A stretch of 64,000 bases of DNA from Neonectria sp. B-13. Its lineage: Eukaryota > Ascomycota > Sordariomycetes > Hypocreales > Nectriaceae. The notes below the pieces were generated by a model. It made no database searches, was not told the origin of the DNA, and saw nothing but the letters and a program-made list of their open reading frames with translations. Positions 44,962 to 56,918 of this stretch are shown here, piece after piece. Position numbers and translations under genes: made by a program. Each line of letters begins with the position of its first letter. Position 1 is the first letter of the stretch. Location of the stretch: NCBI GenBank assembly GCA_002682825.1, contig NOKP01000001.1, forward strand, positions 560,501 to 624,500. Direction: 5' to 3'.

Positions 44962-45782
44962 TCAATCTGACAAGGTGGGATCCAAGAATCGCTGCAACTG
45001 TCGATAGTATGCCTGCTGCAGCTTCTCTTGGTCTTTCTGGGTCGGACGTGGCAGGTCACCGTACCGAATCTCCCAGCTGGGTGCAGTCTCGACAAGTAAT
45101 GCCTTGGGATCGCAGCCCTCGGGGTCTGAAAATTGGAAAGATCTGAACTCGGTATTGTTCCAACCGGTCGCTGACAGACAATTAATTGCGCCCTACTCAT
45201 GGATACTGGGCTCTCACCTCTTGTTGGTTCTATGCCGTAACAGTCTCCGGTAAGAAAATGCAAGAAGGCACCGTGGGTGACGACGACAACATGCTCGTCA
45301 TCACCTGCGAATTGAAGCATCTCCCGGAGAACTAATCTTGCTCTGATGGCCCGGGCCTGTAGCTCAGCCACCTTGAACTGCCACGAAATCCATTCCGATG
45401 TCGAGTTCCATCCATCATACACGCGACTAAGGTCAACGAGGCCTGCGAATTCTTGCTTGAGGACTGCAGGGTTGGAGCCGGTGTCGCACGGTGAGTCTGA
45501 TACCTCCTGGAGCTCTGGGATGGCGACGACTGGAGATTGAGGATGTTGGGCGGTGTCGGTCGCTTCTTCGTTACCAAACGACAAGAGACAAGTCTGCAAG
45601 GTTCGTCTTAGAGGAGAAGCGAAGAGTCGGGTCAGTTTGCTGTGATGCGGGAACCGGGCTCGTAGCTCCTTGCATTGTTGCTCGCCAAGCTCCGTCAAGA
45701 CTGGATCCAGGATTGATTCGTTTTCGCGGCACAGATTGTGAAAGCCTTGAGCGTGGCGGACTAGATGGATCGTGACCGGCAT
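44962..45782 (-). CDS. Histidine phosphatase (phosphoglycerate mutase-like) superfamily protein
   Basis: Exons 45218-45782 and 44962-45170 encode 257 aa. The phosphate-binding RHG motif appears as LVRHAQGFHN (8-17), with the second catalytic His in VVVTHGAFLHFLTGD. ASPLRRTLQTCLLSF supplies the conserved Arg. The intron 45171-45217 restores TGWNNTEFRSFQF, a conserved end block of fungal members. It is probably a phosphomonoesterase; the substrate cannot be predicted. Confidence 0.9.
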
Positions 45783-46667
45783 GTTTGCTGATTTTTTCTT
45801 GAGATCTCAGTACTAAAATTTTACAGCATTGATCATTGATGGTTCGGAAACAGATTCGTTTTAAATTATTTCGCCGATCAATCCGCCATTCGACCGCTCC
45901 GTATACCGAAACTCCACAGCCCCACGAGCATGAGCACGAGGTACGAAAAGTCATCGCATGTCCACTTAGTCGACGATGCCCCTGTACAATCCCCGGGTGT
46001 GTTGCTCGCGCGTATCAAGAGGAGCTCTGAAAGAACTGAAAGAAGTACCTGAGTGATTTCGCTGCATCAATCGTGGCGTGCGTCCGCACTCATCATTACT
46101 TGAATGATGGGAGACGGACGGTCTCGCTAAAGTCGCCATGTCTGCCCGGAGACGCAGCCATTCTCCACCTCGGTCCTAACCCGTCACAAATGCGAGAAAA
46201 TAGTACCAGTTCTTCGTAACTTGCGCACACCAATCGACCGCGTATACGAAGTACCAGCGGGCTTTATTACTCAGACTCGGTCTCCATGCTTCACAGGTCT
46301 TGGGAATCGTAGCGGGTGGAGTGGGTTCCTCCACCCGAGGGCCCAGTTACCGAGAGCACCGATGGGGTAACGAAGCCGAGAGGCGTTCACGTCGGCTTCG
46401 CCTTTAATTCCTGTTATGGGGTGCCACCGACGATCTGAACCGGCAACGCGCGCAAGATTCGGCATTTGGTGTTTTCCCCAGGATTTGGATAAGGCATCAA
46501 TGATTCACTTCTAGGGACGGTGATGATCCCAGTTTGTAAGCTGTAGCATACTCGCTATATATGCAGGGACGTCTTGCTTTGACCATCTCTTCCAGTTGTT
46601 ACCTCGCCCAATTGCTACCTCACATCCACGCTCTGCCTCTACATTCCACCCAAATCCATATCTCACC
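45783..46667. other. Divergent promoter region between phosphatase and monooxygenase
   Basis: 885 bp. A TATATAT element at 46556-46562 lies about 106 bp upstream of the monooxygenase ATG. An open frame at 46271-46465 (minus) has no domain I recognise and is not called. Confidence 0.5.
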
Positions 46668-48482
46668 ATGCGCCATGACGTCGACGTCCTCATCATCGGT
46701 GCCGGCATGTCTGGCATCGGTCTCGCCGTGCAGCTTGTCCTCCAGCACCGCACGAGCAGCTTTGAACTCATCGAGAAGTCCGATCACGTTGGCGGAACTT
46801 GGTGGTTAAATTCATATCCTGGGTGTGGGTGTGATGTAAGTTGTGGGCTTTTGAGTGGTAATTAGTTCAAGCTGACGAGTTGGCCACCGTAGGTGCCATC
46901 CCATTTCTTCTCATACTCCTTCGCATTGAATCCAAACTGGTCCCAGAAGTTTGCCATGCAGCCTGAGATTTATGACTACTTCAAAGGCGTTGCGAGAAAA
47001 TACAACATTGATGAGCATGTCCGATTCCAAACGACAGTCGAGTCAGCCATCTGGGAGGATGACTCCGGCACATGGCTGGTGACGATCCGAGACTTGAAGA
47101 CCTCTCAAGTCACCCAGCGTAGATGCAAGATCCTCATATCGGCAGTTGGCGCCATCTCAATCCCCAAAAAGTGTGACCTTTCTGGCGCATCGACATTCCA
47201 GGGCCGGATGTTCCATACTGCCGAATGGGATCATTCCTTTGACTGGACGAACAAGGACGTGGTGGTCATTGGTAAGACCTATTCCTACAACGTATCAAAC
47301 AAAGCTCACATTATATAGGAAATGGATGCAGCGCGACCCAGATCGTCCCTGTCATCAGTCAGGGCGATAGAGCAGTCAAGCAGGTCACACAATTCAGTCG
47401 CCAAGCACATTGGCTGACAGAGCGACCAAACCCAGAGTACTCTGCGTCTTTCAAATGGATCATGAGATGGATCCCTTTTGCCATGCGCATCTATCGCGCA
47501 AGTCTCTACTGGGAGAAAGAGAGCGGCTTTCGCGGTTTTTACGTCACTTCTGGGGCTGACGTTCGCAAGGGTTGGTCCGACGAAGCAACGAACTACATTC
47601 GAAAGAACGCGCCTGCGAAGCATCTCGACTTTCTCGTTCCGAAGACCGAAGTCGGTTGCAAGCGTCGCGTCAATGACACCGATTATCTATTGAGCCTTCA
47701 TCGCGACAATGTCGATTTGGTTTATACTGATCCGGTTGATGAGATTTTGGAGAACGGAGTGCGCACCAAGTCCGGGAGAGTCGTCAATGCGGACGCCATC
47801 GTTCTCGCGAACGGCTTTGAGACGCAGAAGTTCCTCTTCCCGATGAAGATCCGTGGTGAAAACGGGGTTAACTTGACCGACCATGTAAGTGCCCAAGAAC
47901 CTGCATTTGGTGGCTGATACTCACCTGAATCACCAGTGGGACCGAGTGAGCGGAGGAGCATCATCGGCCTACTTTGGAACATGCGTCTCTGGTTTCCCCA
48001 ATTTCTTCGTCATGATGGGTCCGAACACTCTGAGTGGCCATCTTTCCGTCATCTACACCACCGAGTGCCAGATCAACTTCACAATGCGTGTTATCAAGCC
48101 CGTGATGAAAGCCCTTCGTGAGAGCAGGTCCATCTTACCAACTATCCGAAGCGCTCCAGATATCGTCGATATTAAGCCGGAAGCTGAGCAGAGAGATATT
48201 GCGACTGTTCAAGAGAAGGCAAAGCAACTGGTGTGGGCAACAGGCTGTACGTCGTGGTTCATCGAACCGAGCACCGGTCGGAATACTATCATGTATCCAG
48301 ACTGGCAGTACCGATTCTGGCTTCGAAGTATCTTTATCGCTTGGAACGACATTGTCTATAGAAAATCGGAGCACGCAGCCGCAGCGAGTAAGGGGAAAGG
48401 GCCAGCAACCGGCACGTTCATAGCGGTTGTGGTAAGCGCCGTAATCGGGGCAGGGGCATTGTTTCTTGGCCGAAGAGTCTGA
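46668..48482 (+). CDS. FAD/NADPH monooxygenase, Baeyer-Villiger type, with C-terminal membrane anchor
   Basis: Exons 46668-46835, 46893-47271, 47319-47884 and 47937-48482 give 552 aa. The first Rossmann fold (DVLIIGAGMSGIGLAVQL, 5-22) binds FAD; VVVIGNGCSATQ, created across the second splice, binds NADPH. The Baeyer-Villiger fingerprint FxGxxxHxxxW[PD] is met by FQGRMFHTAEWDHS. GGTWWLNSYPGCGCDVPSHFF is the usual FAD-ribose block. The last 25 residues (GTFIAVVVSAVIGAGALFLG then RRV) form a hydrophobic helix, so the enzyme is probably tail-anchored, perhaps to the ER. It inserts oxygen next to a ketone or oxidises a soft heteroatom; substrate unknown. Confidence 0.92.
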
Positions 48483-48608
48483 AGTCTGAGCGGGCAAGTG
48501 TCGGAATGCTCATTGGTTTGTTTTAAAGGTTGAGGCTAGTTCACAATTTAAGGCAGGGATAAGTCAATTGACTTTTATAAGGAGTCATGGTGCTTTACTG
48601 CTATAAAC

Positions 48609-50240
48609 CTATGCGCCCCAAACCCGTTTACCACTGTACCATGTCTCCTTGACCTTCGCCTTGAGCAAGCTTTGAGCATCCCATTCCATATCAACGACGA
48701 TAAAGTCTGCAATCTTGCCAGCCTCCAAAGTTCCCACTCGATCCTCCGCAAATACACTCTTCGCCGCACCAGCGGTCGCGGCTACAACAGCCTCGCAGAA
48801 TCCTAGGCGAAAGTGCTTGTTGACTGTCTCCTCGCATTCGGGCTCCCTCGCCGAGCGTCTTGTTGTTGCGATGTAAAGGTTTTTCAAAGGATCCCAGGGG
48901 GCAGTAGGACTATCGCTGCCAAGCGTGATGAGGGCCCCAGAGTCAGCAAATTCGCGGTAAGCAAATGCCCTGGTGCAGCGGTGTGAGCCGATCAAGCGAG
49001 GCCATTCTCGGAGGATTGCTGGGTCTGAATGAACCGGCTGGATAGATGCTGTGATACCGAGGTCTCCTAGTCGCCTTGCATCTTCTGGGGACGATAGCTC
49101 CAAATGCTCGATGCGATGCCGACCGCCAGGCGAGGTATGTGCCTCAAGCACGTCGACCGCTGTTCGGATAGCATCATCTCCAATAGCATGCAGTGCAATC
49201 TGCAGTCCAGCAGATGCAGCATGTTTGACGACTGGCCCGAGTTGCTCCGCTTTCCAAACTGGTGGCGGCGATGAGGCGATGGCGTATGGCTTGGACAGAG
49301 CTGCCGTACAGGCGTCAACCGTACCGTCGCAAATAATCTTGATGCCTGTGATGCAAAGATCTGGTGAAGTTTTCCGGTTGAACTGCCGCTGGAGTTCAAT
49401 GGCCCGGTCTACTTGCTGTATGCATTCCGCTTCCGGTCCTGGCCTTATAAGCCAGTACGCCGTAATGCGCATGGGGAGGTTTGGTCGTTGGGCGTAAAGC
49501 GTGAGGATGGCATCCCATGCAAGTTCATCCAGGGCCATCTCAACAACGCCGGTGTATCCAGAGGCAGTATACGCCTCCAACGCAGATAGGATGGTTCGCA
49601 CACGTTCCTCTTTAGAAGCGGCTTGAGCAAGATGTGGCCAAGCAATGCCAACCACGGCACCCTCGCTGAGAAGCCCAGTCATATTTCCGTTCTCATCGCG
49701 CTCAATCTTGCCCCCAACGGGATCCGGCATGTTGGCAACTCCAAGCTCTGCAAGAGCGGCCGAGTTGCACCACATTGAGTGCACGTCCATACTGTCAATG
49801 AAGATGGGCCGACGATCGATACTATCAAGCACTGTGACATCAACGCCAACTGCTGTTAGATGAGGGAGGCAGCCCTTTGCAAGGAGCTTCGGGACGCCTG
49901 GATTTGTCTGGGCATAGGTCCGGATAGCCTCGACAACCTCTTCTGGTGTCTTGCAATGATCAAGGCTGAGCTTCTGCATCGATTGTCCAAGCAGGAAGAG
50001 ATGCATGTGGCCATCAATAAAGCCAGGGAGAACTGTCTGGCCCCCTAAGTCCTGAGCAACGACGCCATTCTGCTGATATAAAGTGACAAGCTCGTTCTTT
50101 GGACCGATGGCAATAATAATGCCTTTCCGCACAAACATGCTGTCAGCGAATGTCGGCTGGCCGTCGAGGCCCGGCTGGCCCTTGGATAGGATCCGGCCAT
50201 TGACAAACAGGGAGCCCGACGAGATGTTTGTTGGAGACAT
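48609..50240 (-). CDS. YtcJ-like amidohydrolase
   Basis: Intronless, 543 aa. Amidohydrolase_3-type metal hydrolase: GFIDGHMHLFL (HxH), QIALHAIGDDAIR, RIEHLELSSPEDA and ITLGSDSPTAPWDP give the remaining ligands. LEAGKIADFIVVD closes the small beta domain. It probably hydrolyses an amide or cyclic imide; the substrate is unknown for nearly all fungal members. No signal peptide. Its upstream region carries a TATA-like element (50327-50334) about 90 bp from the start. Confidence 0.9.
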   Translation of the reverse strand: MSPTNISSGSLFVNGRILSKGQPGLDGQPTFADSMFVRKGIIIAIGPKNELVTLYQQNGVVAQDLGGQTVLPGFIDGHMHLFLLGQSMQKLSLDHCKTPEEVVEAIRTYAQTNPGVPKLLAKGCLPHLTAVGVDVTVLDSIDRRPIFIDSMDVHSMWCNSAALAELGVANMPDPVGGKIERDENGNMTGLLSEGAVVGIAWPHLAQAASKEERVRTILSALEAYTASGYTGVVEMALDELAWDAILTLYAQRPNLPMRITAYWLIRPGPEAECIQQVDRAIELQRQFNRKTSPDLCITGIKIICDGTVDACTAALSKPYAIASSPPPVWKAEQLGPVVKHAASAGLQIALHAIGDDAIRTAVDVLEAHTSPGGRHRIEHLELSSPEDARRLGDLGITASIQPVHSDPAILREWPRLIGSHRCTRAFAYREFADSGALITLGSDSPTAPWDPLKNLYIATTRRSAREPECEETVNKHFRLGFCEAVVAATAGAAKSVFAEDRVGTLEAGKIADFIVVDMEWDAQSLLKAKVKETWYSGKRVWGA

Positions 50241-50933
50241 GACTGGAAAGGTCCAAAGTGTGTGATGATTAAGTTGACATCGTAATTAGTATGTATTCAC
50301 AGTATCCAAGTGGGAGCGGAACTGCATATAAATAGTCGCGGTACGACTGGCAATGGTTATGTAATGTACTCAAGCGGATAAAGATAAGGCGTGTAGGGCG
50401 TATCCTGAACAGGCCAATGGACAGCAGAACGTGCATGATTCCGACGGAAACTTCCCGGCTTGTGCGAGGTTCTCCACAGCGACCGCGCCTTAGCGTAAAA
50501 GTATCCGGGGAAGGCGACCCCTCCCTCGCTTTCCGCGGAAATCCGTAAGTCCTGTCTGATCTAGAATATCATCAAGGATGAGCGAGTATTTGGGGGAAGG
50601 GGCCGAGGGAAAACTGTAGACAAGTTCAGATTGACAGCTAAAGAGTGAATGCGTGCTTTCTGTTTCCGGTTGCGGGACTGATGTTGATGGGAATACTTGC
50701 ATTCCTCCTACTAGGCAATAAGCCAAAACCTTGACTTTGGTCCCCCGAATGAGTCCCAATGCTGAGCGGCGATAAAACCACTCGCTGCGATGCGGAGTAG
50801 CCAGAGCAGTGACGAAACACTTCACACTCATGAACTTATTATCTTTCATTTGCAGTCGCTGACCATAATTCGTGAACTAGGTTAGGCCACTCTGTGAAGC
50901 TGCGTGATTTTCACCACTTCCACCATTCCATAT
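50241..50933. other. Intergenic region
   Basis: About 690 bp between the amidohydrolase start and the small unknown locus. An open frame at 50490-50849 shows no conserved features and is not called. Confidence 0.45.
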
Positions 50934-51528
50934 TTATATTGTCTTCTCATCCTTGACCACACCAAAGAGTAAAAGTATTTCTACATTTTCGAGAACAGCG
51001 TTGAAAGATTTTGTATGATGGGTGTCAACGTAGTTGGTATTCGCCGCAGATAAAAGTTTCATACGTGTTTCATCTCCGAGCCACGTTGTCGGCTCTTCCT
51101 TGTCATCATCGATCGAAACATGAACCGCCCATCTGGCCAAGTGCCAATCCATGCCGTCCATTGCTCATTCAAGTATGTTTCAACTGCGTGCAAAGGTACC
51201 ATGGCTGGTTCAGGGATATCCCATTTACCAGGATTTGCATGGCGCCTTCGGGTAATAGGTCGGCGATTCGGCTCTTTAGTTGTAACTTTCCTTGATCCGT
51301 GAGCTTCATATTCTCCATACCTGTAACAGGCTTGAAGATACTACAGGCCTGACATACTGTATCTTCGTTGTCGCCCACTGGGGAGAAGCCTGGTGAGGAT
51401 GTGACGCTATTATCGAGGACGGTGATGGAAGTCAACGGCGTTCCGAGGTTTGCCAGAAAGGTAGAGCTAGAAAAATAGGCTTGGTCTTGTGAGCTGATAG
51501 GATTATCAAGTTTCGTGAAAAGAGCCAT
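50934..51528 (-). CDS. Small hypothetical protein, structure uncertain
   Basis: A 119-residue frame (51169-51528) starts MALFTKLDNPISSQDQAYFS and reads like a real protein, with an acidic segment and a Cys pair (VCQACSIF). A second open piece (50934-51161) encodes MDGMDWHLARWAVHVSIDDD and 55 more residues in another frame. The only splice I can suggest between them is 36 nt and does not keep the phase, so they may be two fragments of one damaged gene. No family recognised. Orientation is supported only by coding appearance. Confidence 0.35.
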
Positions 51529-52392
51529 GTCGTGACCTTGTGCGTGTTGTAGTCTCCCGTGTTATTGTTTCTTAGTGGCATCTCTGGCTGTCTACTCGTG
51601 GTTTGCACAATGCCACATACATATAGTTGCGACCTACAACCCAACTATTAATTCAATCAACATCGTCATGAGCATAACCTGGACTATTACTAACCAGTGG
51701 CGTAAGGTATCAGGAGGAAGGAGCAACTTCGTCACTGAGGTGAGGACGACTAACTAAGTCAGCAAATACGCGCAGGGTATGGCCATAGTCTTGGGGAATG
51801 AGAGTCATGTCACAGCATAATTGAACATGGCACGGCGTGTTATTCATCCATGTAGGCTATACAAGAGAGGGGTACGGCCTAAACAGCGAACTGAGCCAAG
51901 TCGCCGATGCAACAGCACACATCTGGAGATTATACATCATTGGCCACACTGCGGCTTAGGGACCATTGCTTGGGACTCAATAATCAAACAGAGGCATTGA
52001 TCGCTAGCTGTCTTTCTTCGAATAATGTGGAATGGGTGACCAGTGACATCGCGAGCGACTTAAATCCTCCGAGTTTTGGATTGATCTTGCGAACCACGTC
52101 TTGGGGGAAGGTTGCGATTCTTGGAGCTTGGTATACATCTTGTTCAATATATCTTGAACGAGAAGGTATATGCGTATATGTTGTTTAGGAAGTATGATAT
52201 TCTAAGCACAGCTAGTATTACTAAATATTAAGAATAAATAGTTTACCATTTATTAACATTAATTAACACTTAAGGTCTTGATATCTAGTAATACTTGTAA
52301 TTTAGTTCAGCATTAGGTAGTATAATACTGGTAATATTTTTGCCATCCTATTTAAACTCATGGCTTAAGCCAATACTAAACAGCGATGTATA
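51529..52392. other. AT-rich intergenic region
   Basis: 864 bp. 52190-52380 is markedly AT-rich with TA-containing runs, giving stops in all frames; it might be a trace of repeat-induced point mutation or simply a 3' flank. No gene supported. Confidence 0.45.
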
Positions 52393-54221
52393 CTATTGGT
52401 GCCGTATCCTTAACGGGTGTGCCTCTGTGGTAAACACATATTTCATCCGCCCGTCACTCCTTACTTGATACTCTGCATCCTCTGCAAATATCAGATACAA
52501 GTACTTGAGCGTCTCGGCCAGCCAGAAGCTCTCCATTTTATCGACCCGATGTCCCCCCTTGTTCTTATTGTCGTTTTCCTTGATCATTACATTATGTAGC
52601 CCTGCAAACCCTCCCTCGACGCGAGTCATTCGATTCAGCATCTCAAAGGCCTCCCACGCCCACGTCTGCCACTGCTGGTCGCCCGTGGCTCGATACGCAT
52701 GGTAGAGGCTCTCTATTGTCTCGGGTCGGAGAATGTATTCGCCATTAGTAGGCCAGTAGCCGCTGGAGTCATAGAACGACTGCCACTTCTTTGGCGGCGG
52801 GCGGTTGGCTGCTGCTTTGGTGAGTTCTTGGTGATCGTCGACCCAGCGGAACTCTTCGGGGCCTATTCCGGATGGGCTTTGGCGGTAAACCTCGTAATAG
52901 GACTTGGAAAGCTCAAGGCCAAAGTCAACAAAGGTTTGGTTCTGGAGGAGCAGGCCGCCAAGAATAAACGAGCCTCCGCAAACGCTGGCCACTGTTCCAT
53001 GACACGGAGATTAGACAATGCAACTAACAGATGGGTGTGTACTGAATGGGAGAACTCACAGTGGCTAGACATAGGAACAGTCGAATTCCCACGAAATTCG
53101 CCCAGAAACGTTAGATCCGTCCGGGTTGTTGGGTGAGATGCCAGGTATTGCATCGATGATTCAGCCGCTGCTACCCAGCTATCCTTGTACTCAACAAACG
53201 CCACCGGGTCGTACGCATACATCTTGATGAGATACTCGTAGTAGCTATCCGAGCCGCCCCCCCAGCCGGCCTGATAATCCTCGAAGGCGCCATCGCTCAG
53301 CCGCACATACGTGCCCACGAGACCAGGCAGTCTGAAGCCCTCGGGCTTCGGGTGAAGCAGATGCGCCTGGGCTCTCTGCGCGAGAGCAGCGTACGTGACA
53401 TTTCCAGTCAAGTCACTTAGCCTAGTCCACTCGAGTACGAGCGTGCCGATACATGTAATAGAATTATCGGGGTTGCCGACTTTCCGAGGTTTCGGGTTGA
53501 AGATGACTTCATCATCCGGGACTCCGCTTGGCGTATCAAAGGCAATGCTGAGGCTATTCGCAAGAATCACAGCTTTCTCCAGAAGGATATCTACCAAACG
53601 TGAGTCTTTGACTAGATTCTCGAATGGGCCAGAAAGTAGGTCGTAGGCTGTATAATCGTAGGCACATCGTCAGTCAGTCAACCCAGCAAGAGGTTCGACA
53701 TAGCACACTATACCTGAAAGCAAGCCCCCGAGATAACGGATAGTCGTCTCAAATAACGAAATGGCCTGGTTGTTAACCATAGTCGCAGTAAAGTCCGTCT
53801 TGGCAATCTGTCGTAGGATCTTATCCACAGTCTCCCTTTCGTTCATGATGATGGCAGTGCTCAGCCCATCTACAGCTGTTGCGCCCCAGCCATTGCTACA
53901 TCATGGTCATCCCATGTCAGTCTGGTCGCTCGTCTCTGAGGAAGACAAGGCGAACGAAACTCACCGATCGTTCTCGTATGACTGATGGAGTGGAAGCAAG
54001 GTGTCGTAGGGAAACGCGTATTTCTCATACTTGTCCCACGAGAACCGAAAAGCCTCTTTGATAGCAGCTGCTTTCGGGCCATCCCCTCTGGTTTTCACGA
54101 GTACGTCGTGACTCCCTTGCCCAGGATGCGCTGAGCGAGCTTGGTATAGATAGGTCACTGTATGGATTGAAACAAACGCTACTCCCAGCCATAAAATGGC
54201 CCGGGCTACCGGGCTTCTCAT
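52393..54221 (-). CDS. Glycoside hydrolase family 47 (class I alpha-1,2-mannosidase-like)
   Basis: Exons 53965-54221, 53714-53895, 53060-53647 and 52393-52991 give 541 aa. A single N-terminal hydrophobic helix ([20 protein letters not shown]) makes it a type II Golgi/ER protein or secreted form. GH47 blocks in order: [94 protein letters not shown] holds one catalytic acid. Near the end, VFTTEAHPL supplies the Ca-binding Thr. It would trim alpha-1,2-mannose from glycoproteins; divergent GH47 members are common in fungi, so the glycan target is not certain. Confidence 0.92.
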
Positions 54222-54845
54222 CGTTTTGCAGGAGCTGGAGATACAGTGAGAAGGGGATGAGTAGTAGAGCTCAAAATAGTATCGACAGTGAGGGGTTCGA
54301 CAGGATGTTCAGTCGAAGTCGAAACTCACTCTATGACGCCGAATGTGCGTTAGTGATGAAGCCCCCTGAAGCTTGTTTTTCCCCTGATTTACTCCACTCT
54401 ACTTACTCCGTCCCAACTAAAGCAACATCCGATCTGAGTTCACCAGGAGAGACTTGGCCTAGCGCCTGCGGACTCTAGTGTGTATCTGGCATAGCGTGTG
54501 TGCTGTGCCTCGACAGCCCGACCCATCAAGATTAGCAATGCCGCTGAGAGGTTTCCGTCGAGCGAGCCTAGACCGATCGCGATGGACTAGTGAACGAAGT
54601 GTTGATTTAGCGCCCGGCCTAAGGACTTGTCCCCTGCTCCGGGGCTGACCGATGAGAACACTAGCAGCCAAGTTTATACACTATTGACTTAGCGCTCGAC
54701 TTATCGATTTGTGCCCCACTGGTCATCAAGAAGGAGTACGCCCACCCCAGATTTGCCCAAGTCAGCAAAGAATACTGTTTATCCCTTCGTGAAATGTGCT
54801 CCTTGTCTCAGTATTCATCTTTTCTTACGCTCATTAATTGCCATC
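54222..54845. other. Divergent intergenic region
   Basis: 624 bp between the mannosidase and the secreted-protein gene, which are divergently transcribed. An upstream in-frame ATG at 54711 exists but the secreted protein most likely starts later. Nothing else recognised. Confidence 0.5.
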
Positions 54846-55501
54846 ATGCGTTGGTTCTCTCTTTGTACTGTCCTGGGCGCTGTCTTGCTGCCGGCGATCA
54901 ACGCCCATCCATGTCGCCCTGACGCAACCACGACTGCTCCGGCGACCACCTCGACAGCCTCATCAGAGCCAACTACTTCCGTCCTCAACGGCGATTTCGA
55001 AGGGGAAGATCTTTCAGTTTGGCAACTGAGGACCGTGACGATTGAAAACGACAGTTCGAAAGCTGCATCGGGAGACCACTACGTGTGAGGCGACCTGGAT
55101 GCCACAATGGGCCATAATACCTCGCTAACAGAAGCAGTAAATACGTATTCGACGATCAGTTTGGAACCGGCGGTAACCACCTGAACCAGACCCTCAACGG
55201 CCTCGACACAGCTCGGCTGTACCGCCTGTCTTTCAAGGGAGCTGTGCTCAGTGCTCCCAGCCTCGGCAGCGCGACATGTGAAATGCAAGCTCTGTTGCAT
55301 GGCGTCGAGCAGAAATCGTGGCCGATTGAGAACTTTGTGGTGGGGGTGTACTCAACCTACAGTACGGAATTCAGCGTTGATGATGAGGATCTCACGTTGA
55401 CACTGAGACTCCGCTGCACTGATGAGAACGCGGTCTCAATTGAGTTTGGTTTAGATGATGTTGTTTTCGAGGATATCGGACAAGCGCCAACCCCAATCTG
55501 A
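54846..55501 (+). CDS. Small secreted protein with a CBM-like domain
   Basis: Exons 54846-55084 and 55132-55501 give 202 aa. The N-terminus MRWFSLCTVLGAVLLPAINA is a classical signal peptide with cleavage likely after Ala20. A Thr/Ser/Pro-rich linker (TTTAPATTSTASSEPTT) follows, then a domain starting VLNGDFEGEDLSVWQLRTV, typical of carbohydrate-binding-module-like or extracellular jelly-roll domains of fungal effectors and cell-wall proteins. Two cysteines remain in the mature domain, likely a disulphide. Function unknown; possible roles are wall binding or host contact. Confidence 0.8.
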
Positions 55502-56054
55502 TACGTTTCTGATAGATCCGACGACCGTCAGCTTCCCATGTCTATAACCCTTACTATTCTAGAATATACTGTATTTTATTGTTAATGTTGCAAGAGCCAA
55601 TTAGGCCTTGTCTCTTTGTATATGTCTTTCACTCCAGCCCCTTGCTGAGCTCCCCTCAGCTAAAACTACTTAAAATCATGGCGCAAAGGCAAATTCAAGT
55701 CAGGGAGAGTTTGGGCAGGAAGTCATTTGTGATATATTGAGACACTGCCTAGTCCTTCAGATATCCCAGCGGCTGATTATAGCAAAACACTGCGAGATGA
55801 TTTCTTTGTTATCTGCTTTGTTGAAGAGCTATCAAGGGAGAACTTACGGCATCGGTGCTATTCAAGGACAAGACGGCAAACTGCTACTTGTAATTAGAAT
55901 AATAGCTAGCTTGTCTGCAAATTATGTTTCACACCTGCTTCACCCAACAGCTTCACATTTACCTTGTGCCCAACCGTCGTGCCATTAATAATGCCGTCTG
56001 TCCGCTCTTATTCATCAAAGCCTTGAACGATACCATCCATCGCGAGAAGTAACT
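55502..56054. other. Intergenic region
   Basis: About 550 bp, no supportable gene; transition into the decayed region to the right. Confidence 0.5.
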
Positions 56055-56918
56055 TCAGCATAGGCTTGTTTCCCATATTCGAGGCAATTTACAATAGCGT
56101 AGATCACCAGACATCCTGCCTATTACATCCGCTCCTATCCTTGTAAGCAGTAGGCGAACTATAGTTCTGTTCCCTCTCTCCAATGTAGTGTGCAATGCCG
56201 TGCGGTCCATTGGGTCCTTCGTGTGAACATCAAAACCGCCCACACCAAGCCGTAGCCACACCACGTCCTCCTTTCCCGTTTCTGCAGCCCCCCAAAACGC
56301 TCTTTGTCGTTCACAATCATGTACATTGTCCCTTGCGAGTAATGGTCGCTCGATTCCCTTGTTTCCACTTCGCGCTGCCTCCGGTAGCAGAGTCAGTTGA
56401 CAATCATAGGTATGTGTCAATTTCACCTTGGTGTCGTCCCTTGCAAGCAGAAATCCGCAACACCTCCTCATGCCCGTTGTACACTACTAGAGTCAGCGCA
56501 ATTTCTGTGCAGCTTGTGTGCTAATCAGTTGTGTCCATGGATTTAGCAAACCAAGCTTTTGGGTTATCGTCGTGTCGAGCCATGGGTAGTTGCAACACCC
56601 CAGTGTGTCCGTTTCCTGCTGCAAATAATAACGAGGTTCTCCCGTACGTCTTTTTACCAGTGGCCTTGAAATCTAGATCAACCTTCGAATCCGCGAGAAG
56701 CAGTCTTGCTACTTCCCAGTGGCCAGCCTCGGTCGCAAGTGGCAAAGGTGCCGTTGAGTCCAGATCAATCCGCCGCGGTCCTTCCTCGCTTGGACTCGAT
56801 CCGAGTCAATATCAGTTGTCTCAAGCAGTAATTTGACCACTGCACATTTGATAACAGGGTTGGGCATGCCTGTGTCTGAGTTGCCCATCTGACGGTTTAG
56901 CGGGATCAGCAAGGTCAT
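56055..56918 (-). pseudogene. Ankyrin-repeat protein remnant
   Basis: Pieces in several frames show ankyrin consensus: ATEAGHWEVARLLLADSKVD, TSLLFAAGNGHTGV and, further along, DPMDRTALHTTLERGNRTIV. The repeats follow each other in the right order on the minus strand but are separated by stops and frame changes, and no start codon or splice pattern joins them. This is a degraded member of the large fungal ankyrin families (often NACHT- or heterokaryon-incompatibility-associated); the effector part is not visible. Confidence 0.65.

Noticed and set aside
46271..46465. Open frame ending in a basic proline-rich tail, with a box-B-like GGTTCAGATCG just outside
   Set aside because: No matching A-box or poly-A tail for a SINE, and no protein family recognised.
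43253..50240. SDR, monooxygenase and amidohydrolase as a secondary-metabolite cluster
   Set aside because: No polyketide synthase, NRPS, terpene synthase or cluster regulator lies between them; neighbourhood alone is too weak.
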